Below are positions 35,300 to 43,963 of a stretch of DNA of 64,000 nucleotides, piece after piece. The notes below the pieces were generated by a model. The model was not told the origin of the DNA, searched no databases, and saw only the letters and a list, made by a program, of their open reading frames with translations. The first letter of the stretch is position 1. Each line of letters begins with the position of its first letter. A program made the translations under genes and the position numbers. The stretch comes from Bacillota bacterium (GTDB lineage Bacteria; Bacillota; SHA-98; Ch115; JABLXJ01): contig JABLXJ010000006.1 in the NCBI GenBank assembly GCA_013178125.1, forward strand, positions 1 through 64,000. Reading direction: 5' to 3'.

Positions 35300-37315
35300 C
35301 TAGCTCACCTCCAGCAGCGCCGCCGTCTGGGCGTAGATCTGGTCATCCGAGTAGTGGCGCATCTTGATGGCCCTCGCCGAACACGCGGCGCCGCACACGC
35401 CGCACCCCTTGCACGCCACCTCGATGACCCTCGCCTTGAATCCCTTATCGGTCTTCTCAACCTTGATGCCGCCATAGGGGCAAAGCTTCTCGCAGAGCCG
35501 GCACCCGATGCACAACTCCTCATCGACAACAGGATTCAGCGGGTCCATCTCTATCCTGTCGCTCGCCAGGACGCCCGCGGCCGCGGCCGCCGCGCACCCC
35601 GCCTGGGCGACGCTATCCGGGATATCCTTGGGGAATTGAGCACACCCGGCCAGGTAAATTCCTTCAATGGAGGTTTCGGCCGGCCGCAACTTCGGATGGC
35701 CCTCGAGCAGGAACCCGTCGGCGCTCCTTGAGACGTTCAGCTTCTGCGCCAGCTCCACGAGGCCCCCGGGCGGCCGCAGCCCTATAGCCAACACGGCCAT
35801 ATCAAACGTGAGATCCAGGATACACCCGCTATCTGCATCCTCCGCGACGATCCGGAGGCTGTGGTCCTCAGGGCTCTCCACTATCTCACCGGGCTTCCCC
35901 CTCACGAAGACAATGCCCTCGCTTCGCCCGCGTTGATAAAACTCCTCGAAGCCCTTGCCGGCCGTGCGCATATCGGTATAGTAGACGTAAACCTCGGCAT
36001 CCGGGTATTTCTCCTTGATCATGAAAGCCTGCTTCGCCGTTATCATGCAGCACACACGCGAGCAATACTTCCCCGCCCCATCCATTTCATGCTCATCGCG
36101 CGACCCGACGCACTGGATAAAGGCTATGCGACGCGGAGCCTCCCAATCGGACGGCCTCTTCAGCTTCCCATGGGTGGGGCCATCGGCGCAGATGATCCGC
36201 TCGAAATCAAGGCTTGTGATGACATTCGGGAAACGCCCGTAGCCATACTGTGTCTTCCTGGAGGCGTCATAAGGCTCAAAGCCTGTGGCCATCACTATGG
36301 CCCCGACCTCCAGCGTCACGATCTCCTCCCTCTGGGAGAAATCCACCGCCCCGCGCTCGCAGATCTTCTCGCAGACCCGGCACTTCCCGCCGCGCGTGAA
36401 GTACCTGCAATAATCCGGATCGATTACGTAGCTTGCGGGGATCGCCTGGGGGAATGGAATATATATGGCCTTCCGCTCCGAATAGCCGCGATTGAATTCA
36501 TCCGGGGCCTTTGATGGGCATTTCTCAGCGCAGAGGCCGCACGCCACGCATTTGGATTCATCTATATATCGCGGCTTCCGCAGGACCTCAACCCTGAAGC
36601 TCCCCACCTGACCCTCGACCTTTCGAACTTCTGTATAACTCAAGAGCTCGATGTTGCTGTTCTCCCGCACCTCTACCATCTTCGGGGACAGGATGCACAG
36701 GCTGCAATCGAGGGTTGGGAACGTCTTGTCGAGCATCGCCATGTGCCCGCCAATGCTCGGCTCCCGCTCCACGAGATAGGTCTTTACGCCCATATTTGCA
36801 AGATACAGGGCCGCCGAGATCCCCGCAACCCCTCCCCCGATCACCATGGCTGACTTCGTCACGGAGCCCACATTGCGCTCGAGGGGCTCCAAAAGCGCAG
36901 CCCGCGCGATGGCAGCTCTTGTGAGCGCCGCAGCCTTCCTGGTCGCAGCCTCGCGATCATGCCCGTGCACCCAGGAGCACTGCTCCCGGATGTTGGCCAT
37001 CTCCAGGAGGAACGGGTTCAACCCCGACCTGGTCATGAGCTGGCGAAAGGTACGCTCATGAAGGCGGGGTGAGCATGATGCTATAACAACCCTGTCGAGG
37101 TTGAGGTCCTTGATGTCATCAGCGATGGTCTTTTGCCCGACCTCGCTACATGTATACTTGTTATCGCGCGCAACGACAACCCCCGGCAGGCCGGCCACAA
37201 CATCGCGCACGCGCGCCACATCCACCGTTGCCGCTATATTCAGCCCGCAGTGACATACGTACACACCAATCCGGGGGGTGGGGCCAGCTTTGACCCCGCC
37301 GTGTGCCATACCCAT
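35300..37315 (-). CDS. hdrA: Heterodisulfide reductase subunit A-like protein
   Basis: 671 residues, standard HdrA length. The N-terminal domain (VYVCHCGLNIAATVDV; ASCSPRLHERTF; REQCSWVH) precedes the FAD motif SAMVIGGGVAGISAALYLAN near 155. HdrA-specific LDCSLCILSPKMVEV, ferredoxin motifs CVACGLCAEKCP and CRVCEKICERG, CVGSRDE..YCSRVCC, and C-terminal CIGCRLCEKLCP and CKGCGVCGAACS follow. HdrA carries the FAD thought to bifurcate electrons between ferredoxin and the HdrB site. It lies between hdrB and mvhD on one transcript. Confidence 0.95.
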   Translation of the reverse strand: MGMAHGGVKAGPTPRIGVYVCHCGLNIAATVDVARVRDVVAGLPGVVVARDNKYTCSEVGQKTIADDIKDLNLDRVVIASCSPRLHERTFRQLMTRSGLNPFLLEMANIREQCSWVHGHDREAATRKAAALTRAAIARAALLEPLERNVGSVTKSAMVIGGGVAGISAALYLANMGVKTYLVEREPSIGGHMAMLDKTFPTLDCSLCILSPKMVEVRENSNIELLSYTEVRKVEGQVGSFRVEVLRKPRYIDESKCVACGLCAEKCPSKAPDEFNRGYSERKAIYIPFPQAIPASYVIDPDYCRYFTRGGKCRVCEKICERGAVDFSQREEIVTLEVGAIVMATGFEPYDASRKTQYGYGRFPNVITSLDFERIICADGPTHGKLKRPSDWEAPRRIAFIQCVGSRDEHEMDGAGKYCSRVCCMITAKQAFMIKEKYPDAEVYVYYTDMRTAGKGFEEFYQRGRSEGIVFVRGKPGEIVESPEDHSLRIVAEDADSGCILDLTFDMAVLAIGLRPPGGLVELAQKLNVSRSADGFLLEGHPKLRPAETSIEGIYLAGCAQFPKDIPDSVAQAGCAAAAAAGVLASDRIEMDPLNPVVDEELCIGCRLCEKLCPYGGIKVEKTDKGFKARVIEVACKGCGVCGAACSARAIKMRHYSDDQIYAQTAALLEVS

Positions 37316-37335
37316 AACTATCCGGTCACCACCTC

Positions 37336-38208
37336 TCAGCCGAGCTTCGCCAGAAGCGCCTTGGGCTTTATGGGGTTCATGTTGAGCGCGAGCTCCTCCG
37401 GCTCCATCCCCATCGCAAGCCCGAGAACCTGCGGATAATAGAGGACGGGCAGGTCGTATTTGACGCCATACTTGGACTGTATCTTCCTCTGGTTTGCCCC
37501 ATACATGATATTACAGAACGGGCAGACGAGGTTTATGGCGTCGGCGCCGCGCTTCGAGATATCGTCCAGCTTCTGTTTGGTCATGCTGAGGGATATGTTT
37601 TCATCGACCCCGAGAATCGCACCGCCGCAGCACTCCTTCTTTGTAACATAGTCGACCGGCACCGCCCCCGCGGCCTCCACCAGCGCGTCGAGGCTGGCCG
37701 GCACCTCGGGGTCGTCGAAACGGTCGTAAATCTCGGACGGCTTCAGGTAATGGCATCCGTAATGCGAGGCGATCCGCAGGGAGCTGATATCGCGTTTCAC
37801 GCTCTCCCTCACCCTATCAAGCCCGACATCCTCATAAAGAACGCGCGCGAAGTGCCTGACCCTGGTCCGGCCCGAATACTTCCTCCCCAGCCTCTTCAGC
37901 TGCTCATTGACCTTGCCGAGAAGCTCCCCGTCCTCGCCGAGCCTCCTGGCCGCCTCGGTCAGGACGGAGGTGCAGGCGCTGCAAAGGGTGGTGATATCGA
38001 GGCCGTGCTCCTCCGCAAGGCTCAGATTCCGCGCAGCCATGAGAAGCGTCGTATCCTGGTGAACCGACTTCACAGGATAGCCGCAGCAGCTGAATTCGGG
38101 TATATCAATAAGCTCAATACCGAAGCCGCCTGCAACCTTGCGGGCCGAGACCTCGTAGCTCATGGCCCTCACGGGCACCGTGCAACCCAAAAATATAGCA
38201 TACTTCAC
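37336..38208 (-). CDS. hdrB: Heterodisulfide reductase subunit B-like protein
   Basis: 290 residues from a GTG at 38208 with a GGGGAGG site about ten bases upstream. There are two CCG domains: the first with FLGCTVPVR, FSCCGYP and CSACTS, the second with YGCHYLKPSE, KECCGGA and CPFCNIM. In methanogens these cysteines hold two non-cubane [4Fe-4S] clusters that reduce a disulfide. Here the physiological acceptor is unknown, since CoM/CoB are not expected in Bacillota. hdrC is encoded 43 bases upstream and hdrA 21 bases downstream. Confidence 0.95.
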   Translation of the reverse strand: MKYAIFLGCTVPVRAMSYEVSARKVAGGFGIELIDIPEFSCCGYPVKSVHQDTTLLMAARNLSLAEEHGLDITTLCSACTSVLTEAARRLGEDGELLGKVNEQLKRLGRKYSGRTRVRHFARVLYEDVGLDRVRESVKRDISSLRIASHYGCHYLKPSEIYDRFDDPEVPASLDALVEAAGAVPVDYVTKKECCGGAILGVDENISLSMTKQKLDDISKRGADAINLVCPFCNIMYGANQRKIQSKYGVKYDLPVLYYPQVLGLAMGMEPEELALNMNPIKPKALLAKLG

Positions 38209-38250
38209 TGCGATGGCCACCTCCCCACGTCTCTCACGTCAACATCAACG

Positions 38251-38778
38251 TCACGCGCTCGCCGTGCTGACCGGCTCCTGGGATTCCGCGCTCAGCAAGT
38301 CAGCGAGCCCCGTGACCTTGAAGATCTCGGCGACCTCGGCGATGTCCCCGGAGAGCCGGGCGAGCCCGAGCTCCTCCCGCTTTTCCTCTGTGAATTCATC
38401 GACCTCATACAGCCTGCCATGCGAGCCGATTAGTTCCGCCTGAGCCCTGAAGGCAGGGTGGATGTACCCCTCACGAACGGCCATGTTCTTCAAGGCGTTC
38501 ATGACCTCGGTGATCCTGACATCCTGCGGGCAGCGCTCGTAGCAGGTGTAGCACGTGGAGCAGAGCCATATGAAATCGCTCCTCAGGACCTGTTCCCTCA
38601 TCCCCAGTATGACCATGCGGATGATGCGCCTGGGGTTATACTTGCTATCTATCTCGCTGACGGGGCAACCCGATGTACAGGTGCCGCACTGGAAGCAATA
38701 CTTTATATGCTCGCCGCCCTCCTCCTTCGCGACCTCATGCTTAAACCTGGGGTTGAGATCTGTGATCACAACATCCAT
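38251..38778 (-). CDS. hdrC: Heterodisulfide reductase subunit C-like protein
   Basis: 175 residues. Two [4Fe-4S] motifs, CFQCGTCTSGCPV near 28-40 and CSTCYTCYERCPQDV near 73-87, are the HdrC hallmark. The rest is helical. It passes electrons from HdrA to HdrB. The last 15 residues (ESQEPVSTASA) are variable. It lies between the gcvH-like gene and hdrB. Confidence 0.95.
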   Translation of the reverse strand: MDVVITDLNPRFKHEVAKEEGGEHIKYCFQCGTCTSGCPVSEIDSKYNPRRIIRMVILGMREQVLRSDFIWLCSTCYTCYERCPQDVRITEVMNALKNMAVREGYIHPAFRAQAELIGSHGRLYEVDEFTEEKREELGLARLSGDIAEVAEIFKVTGLADLLSAESQEPVSTASA

Positions 38779-38869
38779 AAGCCATCCTCCCCGCGTTCCT
38801 TCTCGACGCGCTCACAATCACACGATCACAATATCACGGTCACGATCACTTGCGCAATCGCCTTCAGCA

Positions 38870-39289
38870 TCATTTCTTCACGTGCTTGGCTATTTCCTCC
38901 TCGAGCCACTCAGCGGCCTTCCCCGCCTGGAGCAGGTTCTCCAGCTCTGCAGGATTATCGAATTTGATTTTGGCGACCCAGCCGTACCCATAGGGGTCGC
39001 TATTCAATACAGTTGGATCGTCCTCGAGGGCCTCGTTGACCTCCACGATCTCGCCGCTCACAGGGGCATAGACCCGCCCAACCCACTTACCCGACTCGAC
39101 AGAGGCGAGAGGCTTTCCCTGCTGCACCTTCTTGCCCTCCGGGGGCAGGTCAACCGAAACGAACTCCCCCGCCAGCTTCTGCGCGAAATCATTGATCCCG
39201 ACGACCATGATATCGCCCTCGACCCGGCCCCAGCTATGGTTCGTGTCGTAATAGAGCTCATCCGGCAGCGAATATCCCTGAACATCCAT
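38870..39289 (-). CDS. gcvH: GcvH-like lipoyl carrier protein
   Basis: 139 residues from ATG 39289, eight bases after GGAGG. It has the complete lipoyl fold of glycine-cleavage H protein: SWGRVEGDIMVVGINDFAQK, the lipoyl lysine in SVESGKWVGRVYAPVSG, and NEALEDDPTVLNSDPYGYGW. No glycine decarboxylase genes are near. Its place between metF and hdrC suggests that its lipoamide may be the disulfide or one-carbon carrier for the Hdr/MetF system, as lipoate-binding proteins serve the sulfur-oxidising sHdr system. It could also simply be the glycine-cleavage carrier feeding methylene-THF. Confidence 0.92.
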   Translation of the reverse strand: MDVQGYSLPDELYYDTNHSWGRVEGDIMVVGINDFAQKLAGEFVSVDLPPEGKKVQQGKPLASVESGKWVGRVYAPVSGEIVEVNEALEDDPTVLNSDPYGYGWVAKIKFDNPAELENLLQAGKAAEWLEEEIAKHVKK

Positions 39290-39328
39290 AACCACACAAC
39301 CTCCTGCGCTTTCTTTATGAATATGGCC

Positions 39329-40261
39329 CTACATATCGTCCTGGTCATACACCGGCCTCGGCAAGAGGCCCGCCCGCTCGACGATAACAGGCGCAATACT
39401 CTCCCACATTATCGGCATGAGATGGATGCCGCTCACGCCCTCGATCTCCCGCAGCTGCAGGATCGTCTCCACGCATATCCTGATGCCTTCCTCCTTGGGA
39501 TCGGAGGCCTGCTCCATGCGCCTCACCAGCTCATCCGGCACGCTCATGCCAGGAACATCGTTCTTCATGTACCTCATGGCGCCCGCCGACTTTACAGGTA
39601 TCACCCCCGCCAGGATATACACCCTCTCGTGGAGGCCGTGATCCCACACCATCTCCATCCACCTTCTGAACCTCGGGACATCGAAGACCGCCTGCGTCTG
39701 GATGAAGTCGGCGCCGGCAGCGACCTTCTTCGCAAGCCGCACAACCCGGTATTCGAACGGGTCGGCGAAGGGGTTCGCCGCCGCCCCTATAAACATCCGC
39801 GGCTCGGACTTCATCTCCTCGCCATTCAAGAATCTCTTGTCGTCCCGCATGCCCTTGACCATGCCGATCAGTTGAATCGAGTCGATATCGTAAACGTTCT
39901 TCGATGTTGGGTGATTCCCAAAGCTTTGATGGTCACCCGTCAGACACAATATATTCTTGATGCCGAGAGCAGATGCGCCGAGGATATCGCTTTGCATGGC
40001 GATCCTGTTCCTGTCGCGGCAGGTCATCTGCATCACAGGATCCAGGCCGAGCCCGGCGGCGATCGCGCACGCGGCGATGCTCGACATCCTCACGATGGCC
40101 GTCTGGTTGTCCGTTATGTTTACCGCATCGACATAGCCCTTGTAGGCCTTCGCCTTCTTGACCACGACCTCCCTGTCATTGCTCTGCGGGGGGCCGAGCT
40201 CGCCCGTGACGGCGAAATCACCGTGCGCCAGGACCTTTTCAAGGTTGCTCCCTGATCTCAT
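39329..40261 (-). CDS. metF: Methylenetetrahydrofolate reductase, MetF
   Basis: 310 residues from ATG 40261, which overlaps the metV stop as ATGA; the longer frame to 40399 lies inside metV. The barrel motifs FAVTGELGPPQSND, VNITDNQTAIVRMSS, LCLTGDHQSFGNHP, GADFIQTQAVFDV and AGVIPVKSAGAMRYM fit MetF. It reduces 5,10-methylene-THF to methyl-THF in the Wood-Ljungdahl methyl branch. Tight coupling to metV and the Hdr genes matches the Moorella MetFV-HdrABC-MvhD complex. Confidence 0.95.
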   Translation of the reverse strand: MRSGSNLEKVLAHGDFAVTGELGPPQSNDREVVVKKAKAYKGYVDAVNITDNQTAIVRMSSIAACAIAAGLGLDPVMQMTCRDRNRIAMQSDILGASALGIKNILCLTGDHQSFGNHPTSKNVYDIDSIQLIGMVKGMRDDKRFLNGEEMKSEPRMFIGAAANPFADPFEYRVVRLAKKVAAGADFIQTQAVFDVPRFRRWMEMVWDHGLHERVYILAGVIPVKSAGAMRYMKNDVPGMSVPDELVRRMEQASDPKEEGIRICVETILQLREIEGVSGIHLMPIMWESIAPVIVERAGLLPRPVYDQDDM

Positions 40262-40935
40262 AGCAACATATCCTCCCTGACAACCTTCCTCGGCCCGCCA
40301 TCGCGGTTTTTGAACCAGTCCTTGGGTGGGAGCACCGTCCCGAGCGCCTCCAACCTCCCCAGTGACTTCATCCTGTCGAATATCAACTGCCAGGCGCAAT
40401 CGATATCCTTGCTGACCTCACACTTGCCGTTCTGCGACCCCCCGCACGGGCCGTTCAAGAGGCTCTTGGAGCACCGGGCTATGGGGCAAATCCCTCCCGT
40501 CCGATCGAGCACGCAGTCGCCGCACCCCGCGCAAAGCTCTGTCCAGAGTCCCTGCCTCTCGGGCATCCCTATGAATTTGGTGTTGAGGGCGGGGAGCACC
40601 ACCTTGCCCTCAAACATCCTGGCCATCGCCTGGACACCGGCGCCGCACCCCATGCTCAGCACGGCATCGGACGCCGCGACCTTCTCCGCGATGTCCCCGA
40701 GAAACTCCCACTCGCACTGGCGCTCAACCGTGGCCTCGCTGACATCAATCAGGGGGCTCAACCTGCCCTCACGGGCCCACGCCATCCTGATCAGGGATGC
40801 CAGGATACCGGCCTCCTTTTCGCCGCCGGCCATGCAGACCGTGACGCACGTTCCACAGCCCACCACAAGGATCCTGCGATAACCATCTATCATCCTGAGA
40901 ATCTCGGCTACCGGCTTCTGCTCCGCAACTATCAT
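40258..40935 (-). CDS. metV: MetV, Fe-S partner of MetF (MTHFR C-terminal family)
   Basis: 225 residues from ATG 40935 with an AAGGG site; a GTG at 40950 is the alternative. VGCGTCVTVCMAGGEKE (residues 26-42) and CAGCGDCVLDRTGGICPIAR with GPCGGSQNGKCEV supply the zinc/Fe-S cysteines of the MetV family (PF12225). It forms a heterodimer with MetF and passes electrons to it. It overlaps mvhD upstream and metF downstream, so the three are translationally coupled. Confidence 0.95.
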   Translation of the reverse strand: MIVAEQKPVAEILRMIDGYRRILVVGCGTCVTVCMAGGEKEAGILASLIRMAWAREGRLSPLIDVSEATVERQCEWEFLGDIAEKVAASDAVLSMGCGAGVQAMARMFEGKVVLPALNTKFIGMPERQGLWTELCAGCGDCVLDRTGGICPIARCSKSLLNGPCGGSQNGKCEVSKDIDCAWQLIFDRMKSLGRLEALGTVLPPKDWFKNRDGGPRKVVREDMLL

Positions 40936-40946
40936 ATCCGCACCCT

Positions 40947-41489
40947 TCACCTCGCTCGCGCTGCCTGAGCCTGCTCCCCTGTCGCAAGCCCCTGCTCTCT
41001 CGCCCCTGTCCCTATCCCTGTAACTGTAATCCCCGTGGCGGGACCGGGACCCATGTTTTCGACCTGCCTCGAAAACTCCTCAATGATCCTGGAGAAACGC
41101 GCATCCATATCCGGGGCGAGGTGAAAGAATTGAATCCTATCCTCCTCGATCCCAATGTCCCGGATAAGCCTGCGAACATACCCCACGCGCTTCTTCGCCC
41201 GCACGTTCCCTGTGAGATAGTGGCACGCCTCCTCAAAGCAACCAAGCACGATGACGCCGTCCGCCCCACCCTCGAGGGCCTTGAGGATATCGATGACCTC
41301 CACCCTACCGGTGCAGGGGACTTTCACGATTTCAACCCCACCCACCCGACCCACCTGGAACCCTGGGTTTTCGCCGGGCACTGTTGCCTCCATAGGCATG
41401 GTTTCCCCTGTTTTCTGCCCGAGCGCTGCGGCTGCGGCCGCGGCCTCATATGCAGAATGCTCGCAAGCGAAAGCGACGATCTTAGGCAT
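40947..41489 (-). CDS. mvhD: MvhD-like protein with altered cysteine set
   Basis: 180 residues. The domain is recognisable by IVKVPCTGRVEVIDILKALE and LGCFEEACHYLTGN. The first motif, normally CNWCSYAGAD, reads FACEHSAYEAAAAAAALGQK, so one ligand cysteine is gone, and about 25 residues are inserted before the second motif. The [2Fe-2S] site may be changed or lost. It is paired with metV and the 808-residue HdrA-like protein. The C-terminal 30 residues are a Thr/Gly/Ala-rich tail coded by short DNA repeats. Strong GAGGGAGGG site. Confidence 0.85.
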   Translation of the reverse strand: MPKIVAFACEHSAYEAAAAAAALGQKTGETMPMEATVPGENPGFQVGRVGGVEIVKVPCTGRVEVIDILKALEGGADGVIVLGCFEEACHYLTGNVRAKKRVGYVRRLIRDIGIEEDRIQFFHLAPDMDARFSRIIEEFSRQVENMGPGPATGITVTGIGTGAREQGLATGEQAQAARAR

Positions 41490-41506
41490 GAATAGCCCTC
41501 CCTCGG

Positions 41507-43933
41507 CTATGAGACTTCCAGGTCGTCCAGATCATCCAGACCATCCCGGCCATCGAAATACTCTTCACGTCCCCAATGACCTTCTAGATGATCTTCTGGA
41601 TGAACCTCCAGATGCTTCAGGGTTATCGCCCTGGCCGGGCACTCGCTCACGCAAACACCGCACCCCTGGCAAGCTATGGGGGTCACCCTCGCAGCCCGGT
41701 TCTCGTGATCCACCTCGATGGCCGCGTGCGGACACGACCTCAAACACGTAAGGCAGAGCGCGCATTTTCCAGGGTCCACGCTGGCCGTCGCCCAGTCAAC
41801 AGGACTGTGGCTCCTGGAGATCAGGCGATATGCCCGCAGCGCCGCCACCCTCGCATCTGAGACAACCTCATCCTCATCCTGGGGCCCGCGACACGTCCCG
41901 GCGAAATATATCCCGCGCCTGCTGGAATCGGCCGGCAGCAGGTGGACATTGTCCTCCTGGAAGAACCCCAGCGGTCCCGGGTGAACATTCAATATGGAGG
42001 CAAGCTCGGGGGCATCAATATCGGGCACCATCTCCTCGGCGATCACAAAGCAATCGCACTCGACCCTCAAATATCCAGCGACATCGCCGGGCCCGGCGAG
42101 CGAGCTATCACGGACGGTGATGATCAACTTTCCGCCCTCACCATCCACTCCATCCGCTCTCTGCACGCCAGGAATATGTGAGCCACATTTGATGAAAACC
42201 GCCCCCCTGTCGCGAGCCTCGCGGTATAGCACGCTCATGCCGCCCCCCGCCACCTTGACGTCCTCACACAGGACTATAACCTCTCCCCCACGATCCAGGG
42301 TCCTGACAGCCGTCCTCAGGGTCAGCCTGAATGCCGGACCATTGTTGCCAGCCATTACAGGGACCCAGAAAACGACCCTCCGGCCGGCCGGCTCCTTGAA
42401 TATATTGCCCTTCCGGAACTCCGAGAGGGTAACGACGCCGCCACCATCCGGAAGTCCCGCTCCGGCCGCAGGCGCAGGGAGCTCGAGCCTGTGGCCGGTG
42501 GACACGATAATGGCGCCGGCGCGGATTATACCCGGAAGGTCGCCGCCAGGATGAGATGATGATAATATGACCTCAAAATTGCCCGCCTGACCGCGCAGGC
42601 GCCCAATGCGGGAGGACGTCTTGACGCTGATCAGCTCATCCTCCATTATCCTCTCGACGAGAGCCGATACGTCCGGCCTCTCCGAAAGGTGAACCCGGCC
42701 GCCAAGGCTCACGTCACGCTCCACGATCGTGACAGCCACGCCCAGGTCGGCCAGGGTCTTCGCCGCAACCATCCCCGCAAGGCCGCCGCCGACTACGACG
42801 ACATGGTCGCCCTGGCTCCCGTCGCCCTGGCCACGATCGGGGCGGTCCTGGACCTTTGTAGGTGAACTCGAGAGCTCCCACATGTTTCCCCGCGCCAGGG
42901 CATTCAAAATCTCAGTTGCCACTCCCTCGCCGTCCCTCATCGCCTCCGCAATATCCATCGGCCCGCGGCACGAGCCTGCAACAAAGATGCCAGGCACCCC
43001 CGTCGGGGAATCAAAGAAACCATCGTGGCCGGCGCCCACCCCAAATACCTCGCCGAACCTGCCTGTATCGCTGCCAGGGGCGCTGCCCACCGCCAGCACG
43101 ACGAGATCAAACCCCGCCCTGCGCACATCCCCTGTATCTGGATCCTCATACCTGACCTCGAGGCAGTGGGGGCGCTCACCCGCACCCTCCCCGCTCTCCA
43201 GCCCATCGAGCACCCTCACCTCTCCAGGCATGCTCCTGATCATGCGAACGTTCCCGGCCGTCTCACAATACTCCTTGAAAGCCTGAGGGGCTTTGCCACC
43301 TCCCTGGAAATCCATATAGAATACGGCTATCTCAATAGCCGGGAGTTGCTCACGTATCACCTTGGCGAGCCGGAGGGAGTACATGCAGCACACCCGGGAA
43401 CAATAATCATGCTCGCCGCGGACGTCGCGCGACCCTACGCACTGGATAAAGGCTACCGAACGGGGCGCGACACCACCCAGGTATTCGGCCAGCATTCGCC
43501 CTCCCCGTAGCGCCCTCTCGAGCTCGAACGCCGAAACCACCCTCGCGTGGCGCCCGTAGCCGAGGTGCGGGCGCAGCCGTGCGTCAAACACATCAAAGCC
43601 CGTCGCGATGACGACAGCCCCGACCTCCAGAACCTCGCCGTTAGACAGGCGTAGCCTGTAATCTCCAAACTCCCCTGAGGACCTCTCGACGCTGCACCCG
43701 GTAAGCACCTTTATATTCCGGCAGGAAGCCACCTCGCGTATCTTATCCGCTACTGCGCATACATTGCACTTATTGCACCTATCCGTCGCCTTGCAACCGT
43801 AATATGCAGCCTTCCCGCCCAGCCTAGGCTCCTTCTCCACGAGATAAACATTCAACCCGCTATTCGCCAGAACCACAGCCGCCGACATCCCGGCCGGCCC
43901 GCCGCCTATAACGGCGATTCCCGCACCCTGCAT
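41507..43933 (-). CDS. HdrA-like flavoprotein with two FAD modules
   Basis: 808 residues from ATG 43933 (GAGGAGG site). The first FAD module begins GIAVIGGGPAGMSAAVVLAN and carries an unusual cysteine group, CKATDRCNKCNVC, near 45-60, then CVGSRDVRGEHDYCSRVCCM. The second module begins VVVVGGGLAGMVAAKTLADL. The C terminus has two ferredoxin clusters (CALCLTCLRSCP, CQGCGVCVSECP) and an acidic repeat tail. It lacks the canonical N-terminal HdrA domain and its middle ferredoxin motifs. Its position before mvhD-metV-metF equals that of the HdrA partner of MetFV in Moorella, so it is likely the flavin subunit feeding MetFV. Confidence 0.85.
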   Translation of the reverse strand: MQGAGIAVIGGGPAGMSAAVVLANSGLNVYLVEKEPRLGGKAAYYGCKATDRCNKCNVCAVADKIREVASCRNIKVLTGCSVERSSGEFGDYRLRLSNGEVLEVGAVVIATGFDVFDARLRPHLGYGRHARVVSAFELERALRGGRMLAEYLGGVAPRSVAFIQCVGSRDVRGEHDYCSRVCCMYSLRLAKVIREQLPAIEIAVFYMDFQGGGKAPQAFKEYCETAGNVRMIRSMPGEVRVLDGLESGEGAGERPHCLEVRYEDPDTGDVRRAGFDLVVLAVGSAPGSDTGRFGEVFGVGAGHDGFFDSPTGVPGIFVAGSCRGPMDIAEAMRDGEGVATEILNALARGNMWELSSSPTKVQDRPDRGQGDGSQGDHVVVVGGGLAGMVAAKTLADLGVAVTIVERDVSLGGRVHLSERPDVSALVERIMEDELISVKTSSRIGRLRGQAGNFEVILSSSHPGGDLPGIIRAGAIIVSTGHRLELPAPAAGAGLPDGGGVVTLSEFRKGNIFKEPAGRRVVFWVPVMAGNNGPAFRLTLRTAVRTLDRGGEVIVLCEDVKVAGGGMSVLYREARDRGAVFIKCGSHIPGVQRADGVDGEGGKLIITVRDSSLAGPGDVAGYLRVECDCFVIAEEMVPDIDAPELASILNVHPGPLGFFQEDNVHLLPADSSRRGIYFAGTCRGPQDEDEVVSDARVAALRAYRLISRSHSPVDWATASVDPGKCALCLTCLRSCPHAAIEVDHENRAARVTPIACQGCGVCVSECPARAITLKHLEVHPEDHLEGHWGREEYFDGRDGLDDLDDLEVS

Positions 43934-43963
43934 CGGGGTTTCCCTCCTCGAAAGACGCCTCAA

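Noticed and set aside
38555-40255. Long plus-strand open frame (566 codons)
   Set aside because: It lies opposite hdrC, gcvH and metF, which have clear family motifs; the plus-strand translation is His/Arg/Leu-rich antisense text caused by high GC.
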